Part shown: in pieces, positions 16,856-25,877 of the stretch
How positions within the stretch are numbered: the stretch's first letter is position 1
Layout: each line of letters opens with the position of its first letter
NCBI RefSeq assembly: GCF_022788635.1
Contig: NZ_CP076024.1
Location: 2,666,001 to 2,730,000, forward strand
DNA length: 64,000 nt
Reading direction: 5' to 3'
Source: Methylobacter sp. S3L5C
GTDB taxonomy: Bacteria; Pseudomonadota; Gammaproteobacteria; Methylococcales; Methylomonadaceae
Program-made: the position numbers and the translations under genes
Notes under the pieces: generated by a model
Database searches by the model: none
The model's input: only the letters and a program-made list of their open reading frames with translations
Told to the model about the DNA's origin: nothing

Positions 16856-19153
16856 ATGTCTGAAATAAATAGTCAATCAAAATACTCATCATCGATCAAT
16901 GAATCTTCCGGTGGAGTTCATGAACGCTGGCGGCTTATTAAAGATACAATAGCGCGTTATGGTGTGGTAATCGGGGGGCTTGGTGTGATTTTTGCAATCG
17001 CATTAATTTTCTTTTATTTACTGTATGTGGTTTTTCCTTTGTTTATCTCGGCAACCTCTGAATCGGTTAGTCAATATGGGGTTCCAGAGCCGGCGTCAGG
17101 TAAAACGGTATTGTTGGAAGTGGAAGAACAAAATGAAGTCGCTGCCCGCTTTACCGATACCGGACAAGTTATTTTCTTTGCTGTGGCGACTGGCAAAAAT
17201 ATTTTAAATGAAACCGTCAAAATCCCTGAAGGCGTGCATATTGTCAGCTTTGCCGAAGGTAGTCCCATTAAGGGCGGTGCGGTAATTTATGGCTTGTCTG
17301 ACGGCAAAGCCATTGTCGTAAAGCATAAATACAAGATAACCTATCCCGAAAATGTTCGCTTGATTACACCCTCATTAGCCTACCCAATGGGCGAGGCACC
17401 TTTGTCGATAGATGAATCAGGTGCGGCGCTGGAAAAAATTGCGGTTAAAATCGGTGATGATGCCAGTACCATCGTTGCAAAAATTACTGATATCGCATCG
17501 GGCACAAGTAAAATTCACTTAAGCCATTTTGAAAAAGAAAAGTCGTTATTTGCTGATGAGGGAGCTCTAACCCGCACTGATTCGGTGTTGGATTATTCGG
17601 CAGCAAATGTTACCGACATTCTGATTGATAAGGATGAACGTAATTTATATTTACTGAGTAGTAACGGGCATTTGGGCTTATTTGATATTAACGATAAAAG
17701 CGCACCGGTTATTGTTCAGGAGCAATCTGTTGTTGAGGCAGGACACAAGATTACCAGTGTGGCATTTCTAAATGGTGATCTCTCTTTATTGATTGGTGAT
17801 TCCAGTGGTTTGGTATCTCAATGGAGTAAAGTGAGGGATAAGTCAAATCACTTTAGCATGCAGAAGATCAGGGTCTTTAAAGTTTCCGATAAAGCGGTTG
17901 TTTCGATCAATGCCGAACAACGACGTAAAGGCTTCATGACTGTTGATGCCGATGGTTTCATGGGTATTTATCATTCGACTTCTGAACGGGAAATGCTTAA
18001 AGAGCAAATTAGTAATTCTCCACCTGTAGCTGCAGCGATATCGCCAAGAGCCAATGCCGTATTGGTAGAGTCTGAAGGCGGCAAGATAAATTTCTGGACG
18101 CTCGATAATCAGCATCCCGAGGTATCTTTACGCGCACTTTGGCAAGAAGTATGGTACGAAAGTTATCCTAAGCCTGACTATATATGGCAGTCTTCTTCCG
18201 CAAACAGTGATTTTGAGCCTAAATACAGTTTAACGCCGTTGGTTTTTGGTACATTAAAGGCGGCTTTTTATGCCATGTTGGTAGCTATGCCTTTAGCGTT
18301 GATGGGGGCGATTTATACTGCCTATTTTATGACACCAACAATGCGTCAATATGTTAAGCCGACCATTGAATTAATGGGTGCGCTACCCACCGTTATTTTG
18401 GGATTTCTCGCCGGTTTATGGTTGGCTCCGCTAATTGAAGAATATTTGGCGGGTTTGTTTTCCTTGCTGATGATAGTCCCACTCGGTGTTATGTTGTTTG
18501 CCTACGTTTGGCAATATTTACCAAAAAATATTCAGCAGAAGGTACCCGAAGGTTACGAAGCGGCTTTATTGATACCGGTCATTTTACTGAGCAGTTGGTT
18601 TGCTTTTACTGTGAGCGTACCCTTGGAGGCGTTTTTGTTTAATGGTACTTTGCGCGACTGGTTTAAAACTGAACTAGGCATTGGCTATGATCAACGTAAT
18701 GCACTGGTCGTTGGTATAGCGATGGGTTTTGCGGTTATTCCGACTATATTTTCAATTGCTGAAGATGCTATTTTTAGTGTGCCCAAACATTTAACGGTGG
18801 GTTCTTTGGCATTAGGTGCAACACCTTGGCAAACCATGATTAAGGTGGTGTTGTTAACCGCCAGCCCCGGTATTTTTTCCGCGGTAATGATTGGTTTGGG
18901 GCGTGCGGTTGGTGAAACCATGATTGTGTTAATGGCGACCGGCAATACGCCGGTGATGGATTTAAGTGTTTTTCAGGGCTTACGTACCTTGGCTGCCAAT
19001 ATTGCCGTGGAAATGCCCGAAACCGAAGTAGACAGTACACATTATCGGGTCTTGTTTCTGGCTGCTCTTGTGCTGTTTATGTTTACTTTTGTTTTTAATA
19101 CCCTGGCTGAAATTATTCGTCAGCGCTTACGCGAAAAATACAGCTCGTTATAA
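16856..19153 (+). CDS. pstC: Phosphate ABC transporter permease, large form with periplasmic domain
   Basis: The ATG at 16856 (MSEINSQSKYSS) is preferred; the frame upstream runs through the attenuator. The protein has 765 residues, against about 310 for E. coli PstC. TM1 (about residues 38-62) is followed by a hydrophilic periplasmic region of about 400 residues with WD/beta-propeller-like strands (NLYLLSSNGHLGLFDI, KINFWTLDNQHPEVSL). The permease core follows, with EAA-type loop LTVGSLALGATPWQTM and IGLGRAVGETMIVLMATGN. Such enlarged PstC proteins are known in many gammaproteobacteria. It pairs with the enlarged PstA downstream. No strong ribosome binding site is visible. Confidence 0.9.
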   Translation: MSEINSQSKYSSSINESSGGVHERWRLIKDTIARYGVVIGGLGVIFAIALIFFYLLYVVFPLFISATSESVSQYGVPEPASGKTVLLEVEEQNEVAARFTDTGQVIFFAVATGKNILNETVKIPEGVHIVSFAEGSPIKGGAVIYGLSDGKAIVVKHKYKITYPENVRLITPSLAYPMGEAPLSIDESGAALEKIAVKIGDDASTIVAKITDIASGTSKIHLSHFEKEKSLFADEGALTRTDSVLDYSAANVTDILIDKDERNLYLLSSNGHLGLFDINDKSAPVIVQEQSVVEAGHKITSVAFLNGDLSLLIGDSSGLVSQWSKVRDKSNHFSMQKIRVFKVSDKAVVSINAEQRRKGFMTVDADGFMGIYHSTSEREMLKEQISNSPPVAAAISPRANAVLVESEGGKINFWTLDNQHPEVSLRALWQEVWYESYPKPDYIWQSSSANSDFEPKYSLTPLVFGTLKAAFYAMLVAMPLALMGAIYTAYFMTPTMRQYVKPTIELMGALPTVILGFLAGLWLAPLIEEYLAGLFSLLMIVPLGVMLFAYVWQYLPKNIQQKVPEGYEAALLIPVILLSSWFAFTVSVPLEAFLFNGTLRDWFKTELGIGYDQRNALVVGIAMGFAVIPTIFSIAEDAIFSVPKHLTVGSLALGATPWQTMIKVVLLTASPGIFSAVMIGLGRAVGETMIVLMATGNTPVMDLSVFQGLRTLAANIAVEMPETEVDSTHYRVLFLAALVLFMFTFVFNTLAEIIRQRLREKYSSL

Positions 19154-19323
19154 TGTAGTCTGGTTTAAAAGTGGAGCTTTCTCAAATTTGGCCTGCAGCC
19201 CTTGTTGCGAAAAGCTGTGGTGCATTGTTTACTTTTATTTTAATACGCTGACTAAAATATTTGGTCAGCGCTTACGCGAAAAATATGGCTCATTATGATT
19301 AGATTATGGTTTAAAAGCGGAGC
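19081..19323 (+). repeat. Degenerate tandem duplication at the pstC-pstA junction
   Basis: The segment from GTTTACTTTT at 19081 to about 19177 (pstC 3' end plus the following leader) recurs at about 19227-19323 with an offset of about 145 bases. The shared core CAGCGCTTACGCGAAAAATA encodes QRLREKY in both copies. The second copy encodes a vestigial C-terminus (NTLTKIFGQRLREKYGSL) and ends on the pstA start. The copies have diverged, so the duplication is old. It fills the unusually long pstC-pstA spacer. Confidence 0.75.
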
Positions 19324-20950
19324 CCCCTGGATATGGCTTAATGCTGCGGCAGTCAGTATTTGTATGATTATGGTCGTTGGGGTTTTGGGGTTGGTGGTTG
19401 TCCGTGGGGTAGGTCATTTTTGGCCATCTCAAGTGGTCCAGTTTAGTTATCAGGAAGAGGGTAAACAACCTGAGATAATTATTGGTGAAAAAGTTGATAG
19501 TAGCGTAACACCTGCCAAAATGGCACTATCAACGGGTCATAAAATGGCTGATGATGAAGAAACCTTGATACAGTATTTAATTAAAACCGGTAATCGTGAT
19601 GTTACGGGTAGTGATTTTCAATGGATAGAAGAACGTAATATAACAGCCCAGAGTGAGCCGCTTGATCTGATGGTCATCGAGCGTCAGGAGTGGGGTAATT
19701 TTTATGGGCGGTTACTGGAAGTTAAAGAAGACCACAAAACTATTGCTACCGGAAAAGAGGCGTGGGCGGTTGCGCAGAGTAAGATAGCCCATACTTTAAC
19801 GATTTTAAAGGAAATAGCGCATTTAGAAAAAAAGGAAATTGGCGCAATCAACTATGCTTTGGAACGCTTAAGACTTAAACAAAGAAAGTTGGAATTAAAA
19901 AACGAACTGGATGACGCTGCCAAACAAGAGATTGCCGCAGAAACGGCCGGTTATGAAGCGCAATACAAGCAATATCAAGTACAGCTGGCCGAGTTATATA
20001 AGCAGACAAGACGCGATAGTCTGGTTGCTACCACCGACAGCGGCAAACAAGTGGAAATTTCGTTAGCCAAGGTGGTTAGGGCTTTTCAGCCTAATGCCAT
20101 GAGTTTGTTTGATAAGGTGGTTCACTATGGCACCAAACTGGTTGAATTTTTAACCGAAGACCCTCGTGAAGCCAATACCGAAGGCGGTATTTTTCCGGCT
20201 ATATTCGGTACCGTGATGATGGTTATGATGATGTCGGTTATTGTTACGCCATTTGGTGTGATTGCGGCCGTCTATCTGCGTGAATATGCCAAACAAGGTT
20301 TTACGACACGATTGATCAGGATTGCTGTTAACAACCTTGCCGGTGTGCCATCGGTTGTTTATGGGGTATTTGGTTTGGGGTTTTTTGTGTACATTTTGGG
20401 CGGTAACATTGATCAGTTATTTTTCCCTGAGTCCGCGCCGGCACCCGTTTTCGGTACGCCGGGATTATTATGGGCTTCAATTACACTGGCCTTGTTAACC
20501 TTGCCGGTGGTCATCGTGTCAACTGAAGAAGGTTTGGCGCGTATTCCCAGTTCCATACGCGAAGGTAGTCTGGCTTTAGGCGCGACCAAGCTTGAGACTT
20601 TATGGCTTACGGTATTGCCGATGGCCAGTCCCGCGATGATGACCGGCTTGATTTTGGCGGTCGCGAGAGCGGCAGGAGAAGTCGCCCCGTTAATGTTGGT
20701 CGGTGTTGTTAAGCTGGCACCTACCTTGCCGCTGGATGGAAATTTTCCGTTTTTGCATTTAGACAGAAAGTTTATGCATTTAGGGTTTCATATTTATGAT
20801 GTTGGTTTTCAAAGCCCTAATGTTGAGGCGGCGAGGCCATTGGTTTATGCGACAGCATTATTACTGGTTTTGGTGATTATAGGGCTTAATCTGGCTGCCA
20901 TTGTCATCAGAAATAATCTGCGAGAAAAATATCGCGCACTGGAAGGTTAA
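19295..20950 (+). CDS. pstA: Phosphate ABC transporter permease, large form
   Basis: The 551-residue protein is about twice the size of E. coli PstA. TM1 (about residues 18-40) is followed by about 250 periplasmic residues, including a long coiled coil (RLRLKQRKLELKNELDD). The six-helix permease core has the EAA-like loop IREGSLALGATKLETLWLTV and AVARAAGEVAPLMLVGVV. The tail LREKYRAL resembles that of PstC. The start codon overlaps the degenerate duplication of the pstC end. pstB begins 4 bases after the stop, so the two are cotranscribed. Confidence 0.92.
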   Translation: MIRLWFKSGAPWIWLNAAAVSICMIMVVGVLGLVVVRGVGHFWPSQVVQFSYQEEGKQPEIIIGEKVDSSVTPAKMALSTGHKMADDEETLIQYLIKTGNRDVTGSDFQWIEERNITAQSEPLDLMVIERQEWGNFYGRLLEVKEDHKTIATGKEAWAVAQSKIAHTLTILKEIAHLEKKEIGAINYALERLRLKQRKLELKNELDDAAKQEIAAETAGYEAQYKQYQVQLAELYKQTRRDSLVATTDSGKQVEISLAKVVRAFQPNAMSLFDKVVHYGTKLVEFLTEDPREANTEGGIFPAIFGTVMMVMMMSVIVTPFGVIAAVYLREYAKQGFTTRLIRIAVNNLAGVPSVVYGVFGLGFFVYILGGNIDQLFFPESAPAPVFGTPGLLWASITLALLTLPVVIVSTEEGLARIPSSIREGSLALGATKLETLWLTVLPMASPAMMTGLILAVARAAGEVAPLMLVGVVKLAPTLPLDGNFPFLHLDRKFMHLGFHIYDVGFQSPNVEAARPLVYATALLLVLVIIGLNLAAIVIRNNLREKYRALEG

Positions 20951-20954
20951 ATAA

Positions 20955-21788
20955 ATGTCAGAACAACAAGTACGTACACACTCAATCGATATGAGTTCAG
21001 TTTTGCGCGGTAAGGAAGAGTCGCAACACCCCAATGAAACTTGTATTAAAGTAGAAAACTTAAACCTGTTTTACGGTGAAAAACAGGCTTTACACGGCAT
21101 TAACATGGAAATGCCCAAGAAAAAAGTAACCGCCTATATTGGCCCCAGTGGTTGTGGGAAATCTACGTTACTACGCTGTATTAACCGGATGAATGATCTG
21201 GTTGACAGCGCCAAAATTGACGGTAAGATTTTATTGGACGGTGAAAACATTTACGACAAGTCCGTTAATGTGGCAGCTTTGCGTAGACGTGTAGGCATGG
21301 TTTTTCAAAAACCTAACCCATTCCCTAAATCTATTTTTGAGAATGTCGCTTACGGCCTGCGGATTCAGGGTGTTAATGACAGACGGATACTGGAAGAAAC
21401 TGTTGAAAATGCCTTGCGCGGTGCGGCGCTGTGGGATGAAATGAAGGATCGTCTGAATGACAATGCCTTGGGCATGTCAGGTGGACAACAACAACGCTTG
21501 GTTATTGCCCGGGCGATTGCAATAGAGCCTGAAGTATTATTACTGGATGAGCCGGCATCGGCTTTGGATCCTATTTCAACATTAAAAATTGAAGAATTAA
21601 TCAACGAGCTTAAAGAAAAATATACTATTGTTATTGTTACGCATAACATGCAACAGGCAGCCCGTGTTTCTGATTTTACTGCCTTTATGTATATGGGTGA
21701 ATTAATTGAAATAGGCACCACCAGCGAGTTGTTTACCAATCCTTCAAAAAAACAAACAGAAGATTATATCACCGGCCGCTATGGTTAA
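20955..21788 (+). CDS. pstB: Phosphate ABC transporter ATP-binding protein
   Basis: The 277-residue protein has a Walker [10 protein letters not shown] (about residues 61-69), the PstB hallmark [12 protein letters not shown]-loop [12 protein letters not shown], signature [14 protein letters not shown], Walker [14 protein letters not shown] and the switch His in [15 protein letters not shown]. The N-terminus carries about 28 extra residues before the ABC domain. It couples ATP hydrolysis to PstCA and sits 4 bases after pstA and 14 bases before phoU. Confidence 0.95.
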   Translation: MSEQQVRTHSIDMSSVLRGKEESQHPNETCIKVENLNLFYGEKQALHGINMEMPKKKVTAYIGPSGCGKSTLLRCINRMNDLVDSAKIDGKILLDGENIYDKSVNVAALRRRVGMVFQKPNPFPKSIFENVAYGLRIQGVNDRRILEETVENALRGAALWDEMKDRLNDNALGMSGGQQQRLVIARAIAIEPEVLLLDEPASALDPISTLKIEELINELKEKYTIVIVTHNMQQAARVSDFTAFMYMGELIEIGTTSELFTNPSKKQTEDYITGRYG

Positions 21789-21802
21789 TCAGGAGTCAAG
21801 TA

Positions 21803-22519
21803 ATGGATAACAGTAAAGTAGGGCAGCATATATCCGAACAGTTTAATAGAGAACTTGAAGATATACGTAATAAAGTTTTAATGATGGGTGGCTTGGTCGA
21901 GCGGCAAATAGAGTTGGCTGTCGAGGCTTATACTACCGGTAATATGGAGTTGGCTGAACTGGTTATCAAGCAGGATGATGATGTTGATGCACTGGAAGTG
22001 GCTATTGATCAGGAATGCACCCAGATTTTAGCGTTAAGGCAACCAACGGCGTTTGATTTAAGGCTGTTGATTACGGTCATTAAAATTATTCATGAGATTG
22101 AAAGAATCGGCGACAAAGCAGAACGTATTGCAGAAATGGCGATACAGTTATCAGGTGCCGAAAGCAAAAGCCATCATCATGAGTTGGAGCACATGGCTGA
22201 GCTGGTTAAGGGTATGGTGCATGATTCACTGGATGCCTTTGCACGATTGACTATAGATAACGTGGCTGAAATTACCGCTTTGGATGAAAAAGTTGATCGC
22301 GAATATGACAATATTCTTCGGCAGTTAATAACCAGAATGATGGAAGACCCCAGAAACATTACCCGAACTTTGGATGTACTCTGGACTGTTCGCGCACTGG
22401 AAAGAATTGGCGATCATGCCTGTTATATCTGCGAACATCTGATTTTTCTGGTTAATGGCGAAGATGTACGCCATTTGAGTCAGGAAGAATTGGAAGAAAG
22501 AGTTAAAATTATCAGATAG
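21803..22519 (+). CDS. phoU: Phosphate signalling protein PhoU
   Basis: The 238-residue protein consists of two three-helix bundles with PhoU metal-binding motifs: EIERIGDKAERIAE (first half) and ALERIGDHACYICEHLIFLV (second half). PhoU links PstB to the PhoR kinase and represses the Pho regulon when phosphate is plentiful. AGGAGTCAAGTA lies just upstream of the ATG. It is the last gene of the pst operon. Confidence 0.95.
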   Translation: MDNSKVGQHISEQFNRELEDIRNKVLMMGGLVERQIELAVEAYTTGNMELAELVIKQDDDVDALEVAIDQECTQILALRQPTAFDLRLLITVIKIIHEIERIGDKAERIAEMAIQLSGAESKSHHHELEHMAELVKGMVHDSLDAFARLTIDNVAEITALDEKVDREYDNILRQLITRMMEDPRNITRTLDVLWTVRALERIGDHACYICEHLIFLVNGEDVRHLSQEELEERVKIIR

Positions 22520-22637
22520 GTGTAGTGCCGGCCATTTTTTCGTTCGTATGGAATCAACTGAAGTATGAACGATGAAATATGGCACATCAAGATTAGTAAA
22601 GTAATCCTGTCCCGGCAACTAAATCATTGGCAGCGGC

Positions 22638-23399
22638 ATGATCTGTTTTTTGACCTGTCCAAAGTGCCAACATGAGTTACCTGTTCAAAGCCCGATATGT
22701 CCTCATTGCGGCATCGTATTTGAAAAATATTTAAAATATCATCCTGAACAAACCGTCCAACCCGATGTTCAAGCGCCTATAGTGACGATAATTGAAGAAG
22801 AGCAAACCAGTTCACTGGCACAGTTGTTGTTTTATAATGCACAGCACAGTACATGGGTATCTTTGTTGGGCAGGTCGATTATTTTTGCCGGCCTTGGCCT
22901 GTGGAGTTGGCAGCTTTTAAGCGATTCTATCGAAAGCAATGCTGTTGGAAACTCTTTTCTGCACCTTGTTAATCTGCCTTTTCATGAGGCGGGGCATATG
23001 CTTTTCAGACCCTTTGGCGCCTTTATTACTTCTTTGGGTGGAACGCTTGGGCAACTATTAATGCCGTCGATTTGCCTGGTCGTGTTGTTGTTTAAAACCC
23101 GCGATCCTTTTGGCGCCTCTGTAGCATTATGGTGGCTTGGTGAAAATTTTCTGGATATAGCCCCGTATATTAACGATGCACGGGCAGGGCAGTTACCGTT
23201 GTTGGGTGGCAATTTTGGCCATTTTGCGCCTTATGGCTTTCATGACTGGCAATATCTGTTAACCGAGTCCGGTCTTTTGTACCATGATCATGTTCTGGCT
23301 AAAGTCGCCTTTGCAACGGGTTCTGCCATCATGTTATTGGCGTTGCTGTGGAGCGGACTCTGGTTGGTTAAGGGCATCAGTTGTCTTGCTAAGGCTTAA
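22638..23399 (+). CDS. Membrane protein with zinc ribbon and HExxH motif (M50-like)
   Basis: An N-terminal zinc ribbon (CPKCQHELPVQSPICPHCG, residues 7-25) precedes a linker and about four to five hydrophobic segments. Residues about 114-124 read LPFHEAGHMLF, an HEAGH zinc-binding motif like those in M50 site-2 proteases, and a helix with GGTLGQLLMP follows. A later acidic segment (LGENFLDIAPYINDAR) could supply the third ligand. This suggests a membrane metalloprotease or a related non-peptidase, but the length (253) is short and no PDZ domain is seen. It follows phoU by 118 bases and is probably separate from it. Confidence 0.65.
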   Translation: MICFLTCPKCQHELPVQSPICPHCGIVFEKYLKYHPEQTVQPDVQAPIVTIIEEEQTSSLAQLLFYNAQHSTWVSLLGRSIIFAGLGLWSWQLLSDSIESNAVGNSFLHLVNLPFHEAGHMLFRPFGAFITSLGGTLGQLLMPSICLVVLLFKTRDPFGASVALWWLGENFLDIAPYINDARAGQLPLLGGNFGHFAPYGFHDWQYLLTESGLLYHDHVLAKVAFATGSAIMLLALLWSGLWLVKGISCLAKA

Positions 23400-23572
23400 T
23401 CGTTTAGCGAACGTCTTTTTCTGCTGTTTTACCAAACAACGGCAAATATTATCCGGTTTCGGATTTTTTATTGCTTGCATGTTAAGATAAATTGATTGAA
23501 ACAATGCCAATAATTTTACAGGGACAATGATGCTGCTGTTTCTCCTATACCTGAATCATTTTTCCCTTCCGA

Positions 23573-24364
23573 TTGATAAATAATAACGTCGAAGAGATCG
23601 TTTACAAGACGATTAAAAAATCAACAAAACGCTCTGGCGGGATATTGTCGCTGGTAGCCATTGTGGTGCTACTGTTGCATGTTATGGGCTTAATATGGTT
23701 ACGACAGCCAGCAGACTTGCCAAACGAATCCCTTGCCCCCGTGCCTTTTAAGCTGGAAGTTACCTTGCTTGGTAAAGACGGACTCAAATCCGGCGTTACG
23801 CCTCCATCTGCCAATTCTCAACCGCAACTCAAGGCCGAACCAGAGCCTAAAATAAAACCAGAGCCAAAGCCCAAATCAAAACCTGATTCAAAACCAAAAC
23901 CCAAAAAAACCGCTACGGTAAAAGAAAAGTTGCCGGACTTACGGGAAATTGATCAGCTAATTAAATCCCGATCCGTCAAATTGGTTAGCAGACGTGTTAA
24001 AACGCAACCCGAGCAGCAAACAGCGCAGACAGTCTCCTCAGCGATGATTATGCCTCCCGCCGGTAGCGCCTCAGCCACGGACAACTTTCCGGTAAGCGAT
24101 AGTCGTAATCCAAGTCCTGAATACCCGGAAATGGCCATATTTCTGGGCTATCAAGGCACTGCGATTGTTCGGATCAAGGTCTCTGCCAATGGGTTAAGCA
24201 AAGGTGCTGAAATTTTACGTAGCAGCGGTCATAAACTGCTGGACGAATCTGCCACCAAAGCCCTAAAAAAATGGCGCTTTACGCCCAGTAAACAAGGCGA
24301 TACCCCCATGGCTGACTCAGTGATTATCTCGGTAATTTATGTTCTGTACGGCAATAATCGATAA
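23573..24364 (+). CDS. TonB-family energy transducer
   Basis: The 263-residue frame has one N-terminal TM helix (LVAIVVLLLHVMGLIW, about residues 25-40). A Pro/Lys-rich periplasmic spacer follows (KAEPEPKIKPEPKPKSKPDS, about 88-110). The C-terminal TonB domain (about 180-260) has YPEMAIFLGYQGTAIVRI and ESATKALKKWRFTPSKQGD. It would transmit proton-motive force to TonB-dependent outer-membrane receptors. The start is uncertain: TTG at 23573 is the only near-start codon that keeps the TM helix, and no clear ribosome binding site precedes it. An 18-codon ATG frame (23527) ends across this start, so translational coupling or an indel is possible. No ExbB/ExbD genes are adjacent. Confidence 0.78.
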   Translation: MINNNVEEIVYKTIKKSTKRSGGILSLVAIVVLLLHVMGLIWLRQPADLPNESLAPVPFKLEVTLLGKDGLKSGVTPPSANSQPQLKAEPEPKIKPEPKPKSKPDSKPKPKKTATVKEKLPDLREIDQLIKSRSVKLVSRRVKTQPEQQTAQTVSSAMIMPPAGSASATDNFPVSDSRNPSPEYPEMAIFLGYQGTAIVRIKVSANGLSKGAEILRSSGHKLLDESATKALKKWRFTPSKQGDTPMADSVIISVIYVLYGNNR

Positions 24365-24375
24365 AAAGTGACTGG

Positions 24376-24840
24376 CTAACTGTGTTTATGAAATGTACCT
24401 TTTGGTGCCTTGTCAAATAGCGCATTACATTCAGCTTCTAAAATACCGCCAACGATAGTCGTATGACGAAAACTGGTTTGGGCGATTACTTCAGCTGCAC
24501 GAATATTAATTTGCCGCCAATTATGTTCCTTTAAATACGGGATAGACGTCCCGAAGTAAACAGTAGAAATGCCCGTCCACTGAATGGCACTTTGACACAT
24601 GGTGCATGGCTCTGCCGTTGTATACAGATCAAGTTCGCTCCAATCCATTGGCTGCGGTAATTCGGCACAATGGTTAATCGCCACCATTTCACCATGAAAA
24701 GTTGGATTAAGTGCCGACTGATTAAAGCCTTCAGCAATAATCTCACCGGTTTCCCGTTTTACGATAACTGCTCCAAACGGATATTGTGGCACTTTTAAAG
24801 CCAGTTCTATGGCTTTGCGCATAAAGTATTCATGATTCAT
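24376..24840 (-). CDS. Nucleoside/cytidine deaminase family protein (zinc-dependent)
   Basis: The 154-residue product carries the deaminase zinc motifs HGEMVAIN (His ligand and catalytic Glu) and PCTMCQSAI (PCxxC), with the spacing usual for the guanine deaminase/TadA-like superfamily. AIELALKVPQYPFGAVIVKR is the family start. The substrate is uncertain: guanine deaminase-type proteins have the same length, while tRNA-specific TadA usually has additional conserved residues (e.g. HAE). It is convergent with tonB, 11 bases apart, with no evident terminator between them. Confidence 0.8.
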   Translation of the reverse strand: MNHEYFMRKAIELALKVPQYPFGAVIVKRETGEIIAEGFNQSALNPTFHGEMVAINHCAELPQPMDWSELDLYTTAEPCTMCQSAIQWTGISTVYFGTSIPYLKEHNWRQINIRAAEVIAQTSFRHTTIVGGILEAECNALFDKAPKGTFHKHS

Positions 24841-24982
24841 CTGATGAGCCTGCTTAACTATTAATAATCTACTCTAAGGATATAATAGTCGATATTATAA
24901 CAATGATTGATTAGTAGTGATGCAGTGCAGGAGGTCTGGCTGTCGTAGTTACAATAATGACGGCCGGAATCACTTTCAGAAA

Positions 24983-25528
24983 TTACTTGGCCGCTTGTGG
25001 GATTTGTGCGGGCTGGGCATTTACGACGAAAACGGGTGCAGGAATACTGACTGTGTCAGGAAGGCCGGTGGCAGGATCAAGCTGATAGATTAAATTGCCC
25101 GGGTGTAACAGGATCAGCGACTAACCAACGGTAACTTATTTTGCTTGGTTTGCCGATAATGCCCAATCCATAGTGTTCACAACCACTGGTGTTCTGGGTA
25201 TTTGGCATTTATGCCCGGCCGTGGTCATGGTCGGAATGGGGGCAATCGGTGTCGAATTAAGAAACGTATGGGTAACCGGGTTGTACTTACTTTCGTAACG
25301 TACCTTAACTACGGGCTTACCGTTTGCATCCAGGGAATCGACTAAACGGGGCGTGCCGTAGCTTTGATATTTAAAGGTGTAAGTGATCTCTTTGCTGGTC
25401 AAACCGTCCAGCTCGATTTCAAAACCATTGCAGGGTCCGGTACTGTTGTTGACCACATCAAAGTTGCTCAACGAGCCAAAATAGGTCACTGTCACCAGAA
25501 GAAATCCAAATCTTAAATGAGCGTCACA
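24983..25528 (-). pseudogene. Remnant of a secreted protein gene
   Basis: Consecutive minus-strand frames encode HLRFGFLLVTVTYFGSLSNF and FEIELDGLTSKEITYTF, then YRWLVADPVTPG, YQLDPATGLPDTVSI and AQPAQIPQAAK. They belong to one protein but need at least two frame changes (after 25136 and near 25095). The beginning is missing: a stop lies just upstream and only a GTG at 25495 could start translation. The pattern (FGSLSNFDVVN... FEIELDGL) resembles repeat-bearing exported proteins, but I cannot name the family. A decayed gene. Confidence 0.5.
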
Positions 25529-25699
25529 GTTACTCCTGGTAAATTATTTTTGTAAGAAAATTACTGAATAGCGCGTCTAAGGTGACTACATCTTCGGCTA
25601 GCTAAGGCTAAAAACCACCCGAGGTGATTAAAAATAAAACTTTCAAGTAGGTATTTATACGAATTGTATTAATGAATTATCTATGGAACTATACATTTA
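25529..25699. other. AT-rich intergenic stretch, nothing recognised
   Basis: No coding frame is visible. It lies upstream of the structured leader candidate and the SGNH hydrolase gene and probably carries that gene's promoter. Confidence 0.35.
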
Positions 25700-25803
25700 A
25701 ACTAAAACCTATCGTAAGGTAGGGATAAAAAGTTGCGGTTCCTGATGCAGAAAAGCCCAAGTGCCGAGTTTTATCCTGTTATGGTCACGCCGTGAAGTCC
25801 GGC
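25700..25803 (+). ncRNA. Candidate structured leader resembling a c-di-GMP-I (GEMM) riboswitch
   Basis: AAAACC is followed by a stem closed by a GTAA tetraloop (CCTATC/GGTAGG) and GGGATAAAAAG. This has the layout of the GEMM core (AAACC, stem with GNRA loop, GGGACGCAAAG) but with changed core bases. A second GC-rich segment (GTGCCGAG ... CCGTGAAGTCCGGC) follows at the distance of a second helix. It lies 75 bases before a secreted hydrolase gene. The match is partial and the 3' helix is not convincing, so it may be a divergent variant, a relic or chance. Confidence 0.25.
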
Positions 25804-25877
25804 TTATTTATATTGATTCTGGCTGATGATGTGATCACTTCTTGTATCCATATTCTTATAAAGGAAGTATATTTACA

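Noticed and set aside
19068-19298. A 76-codon frame overlapping the pstC end.
   Set aside because: It reads through the degenerate tandem duplication of the pstC tail and does not encode an independent protein.
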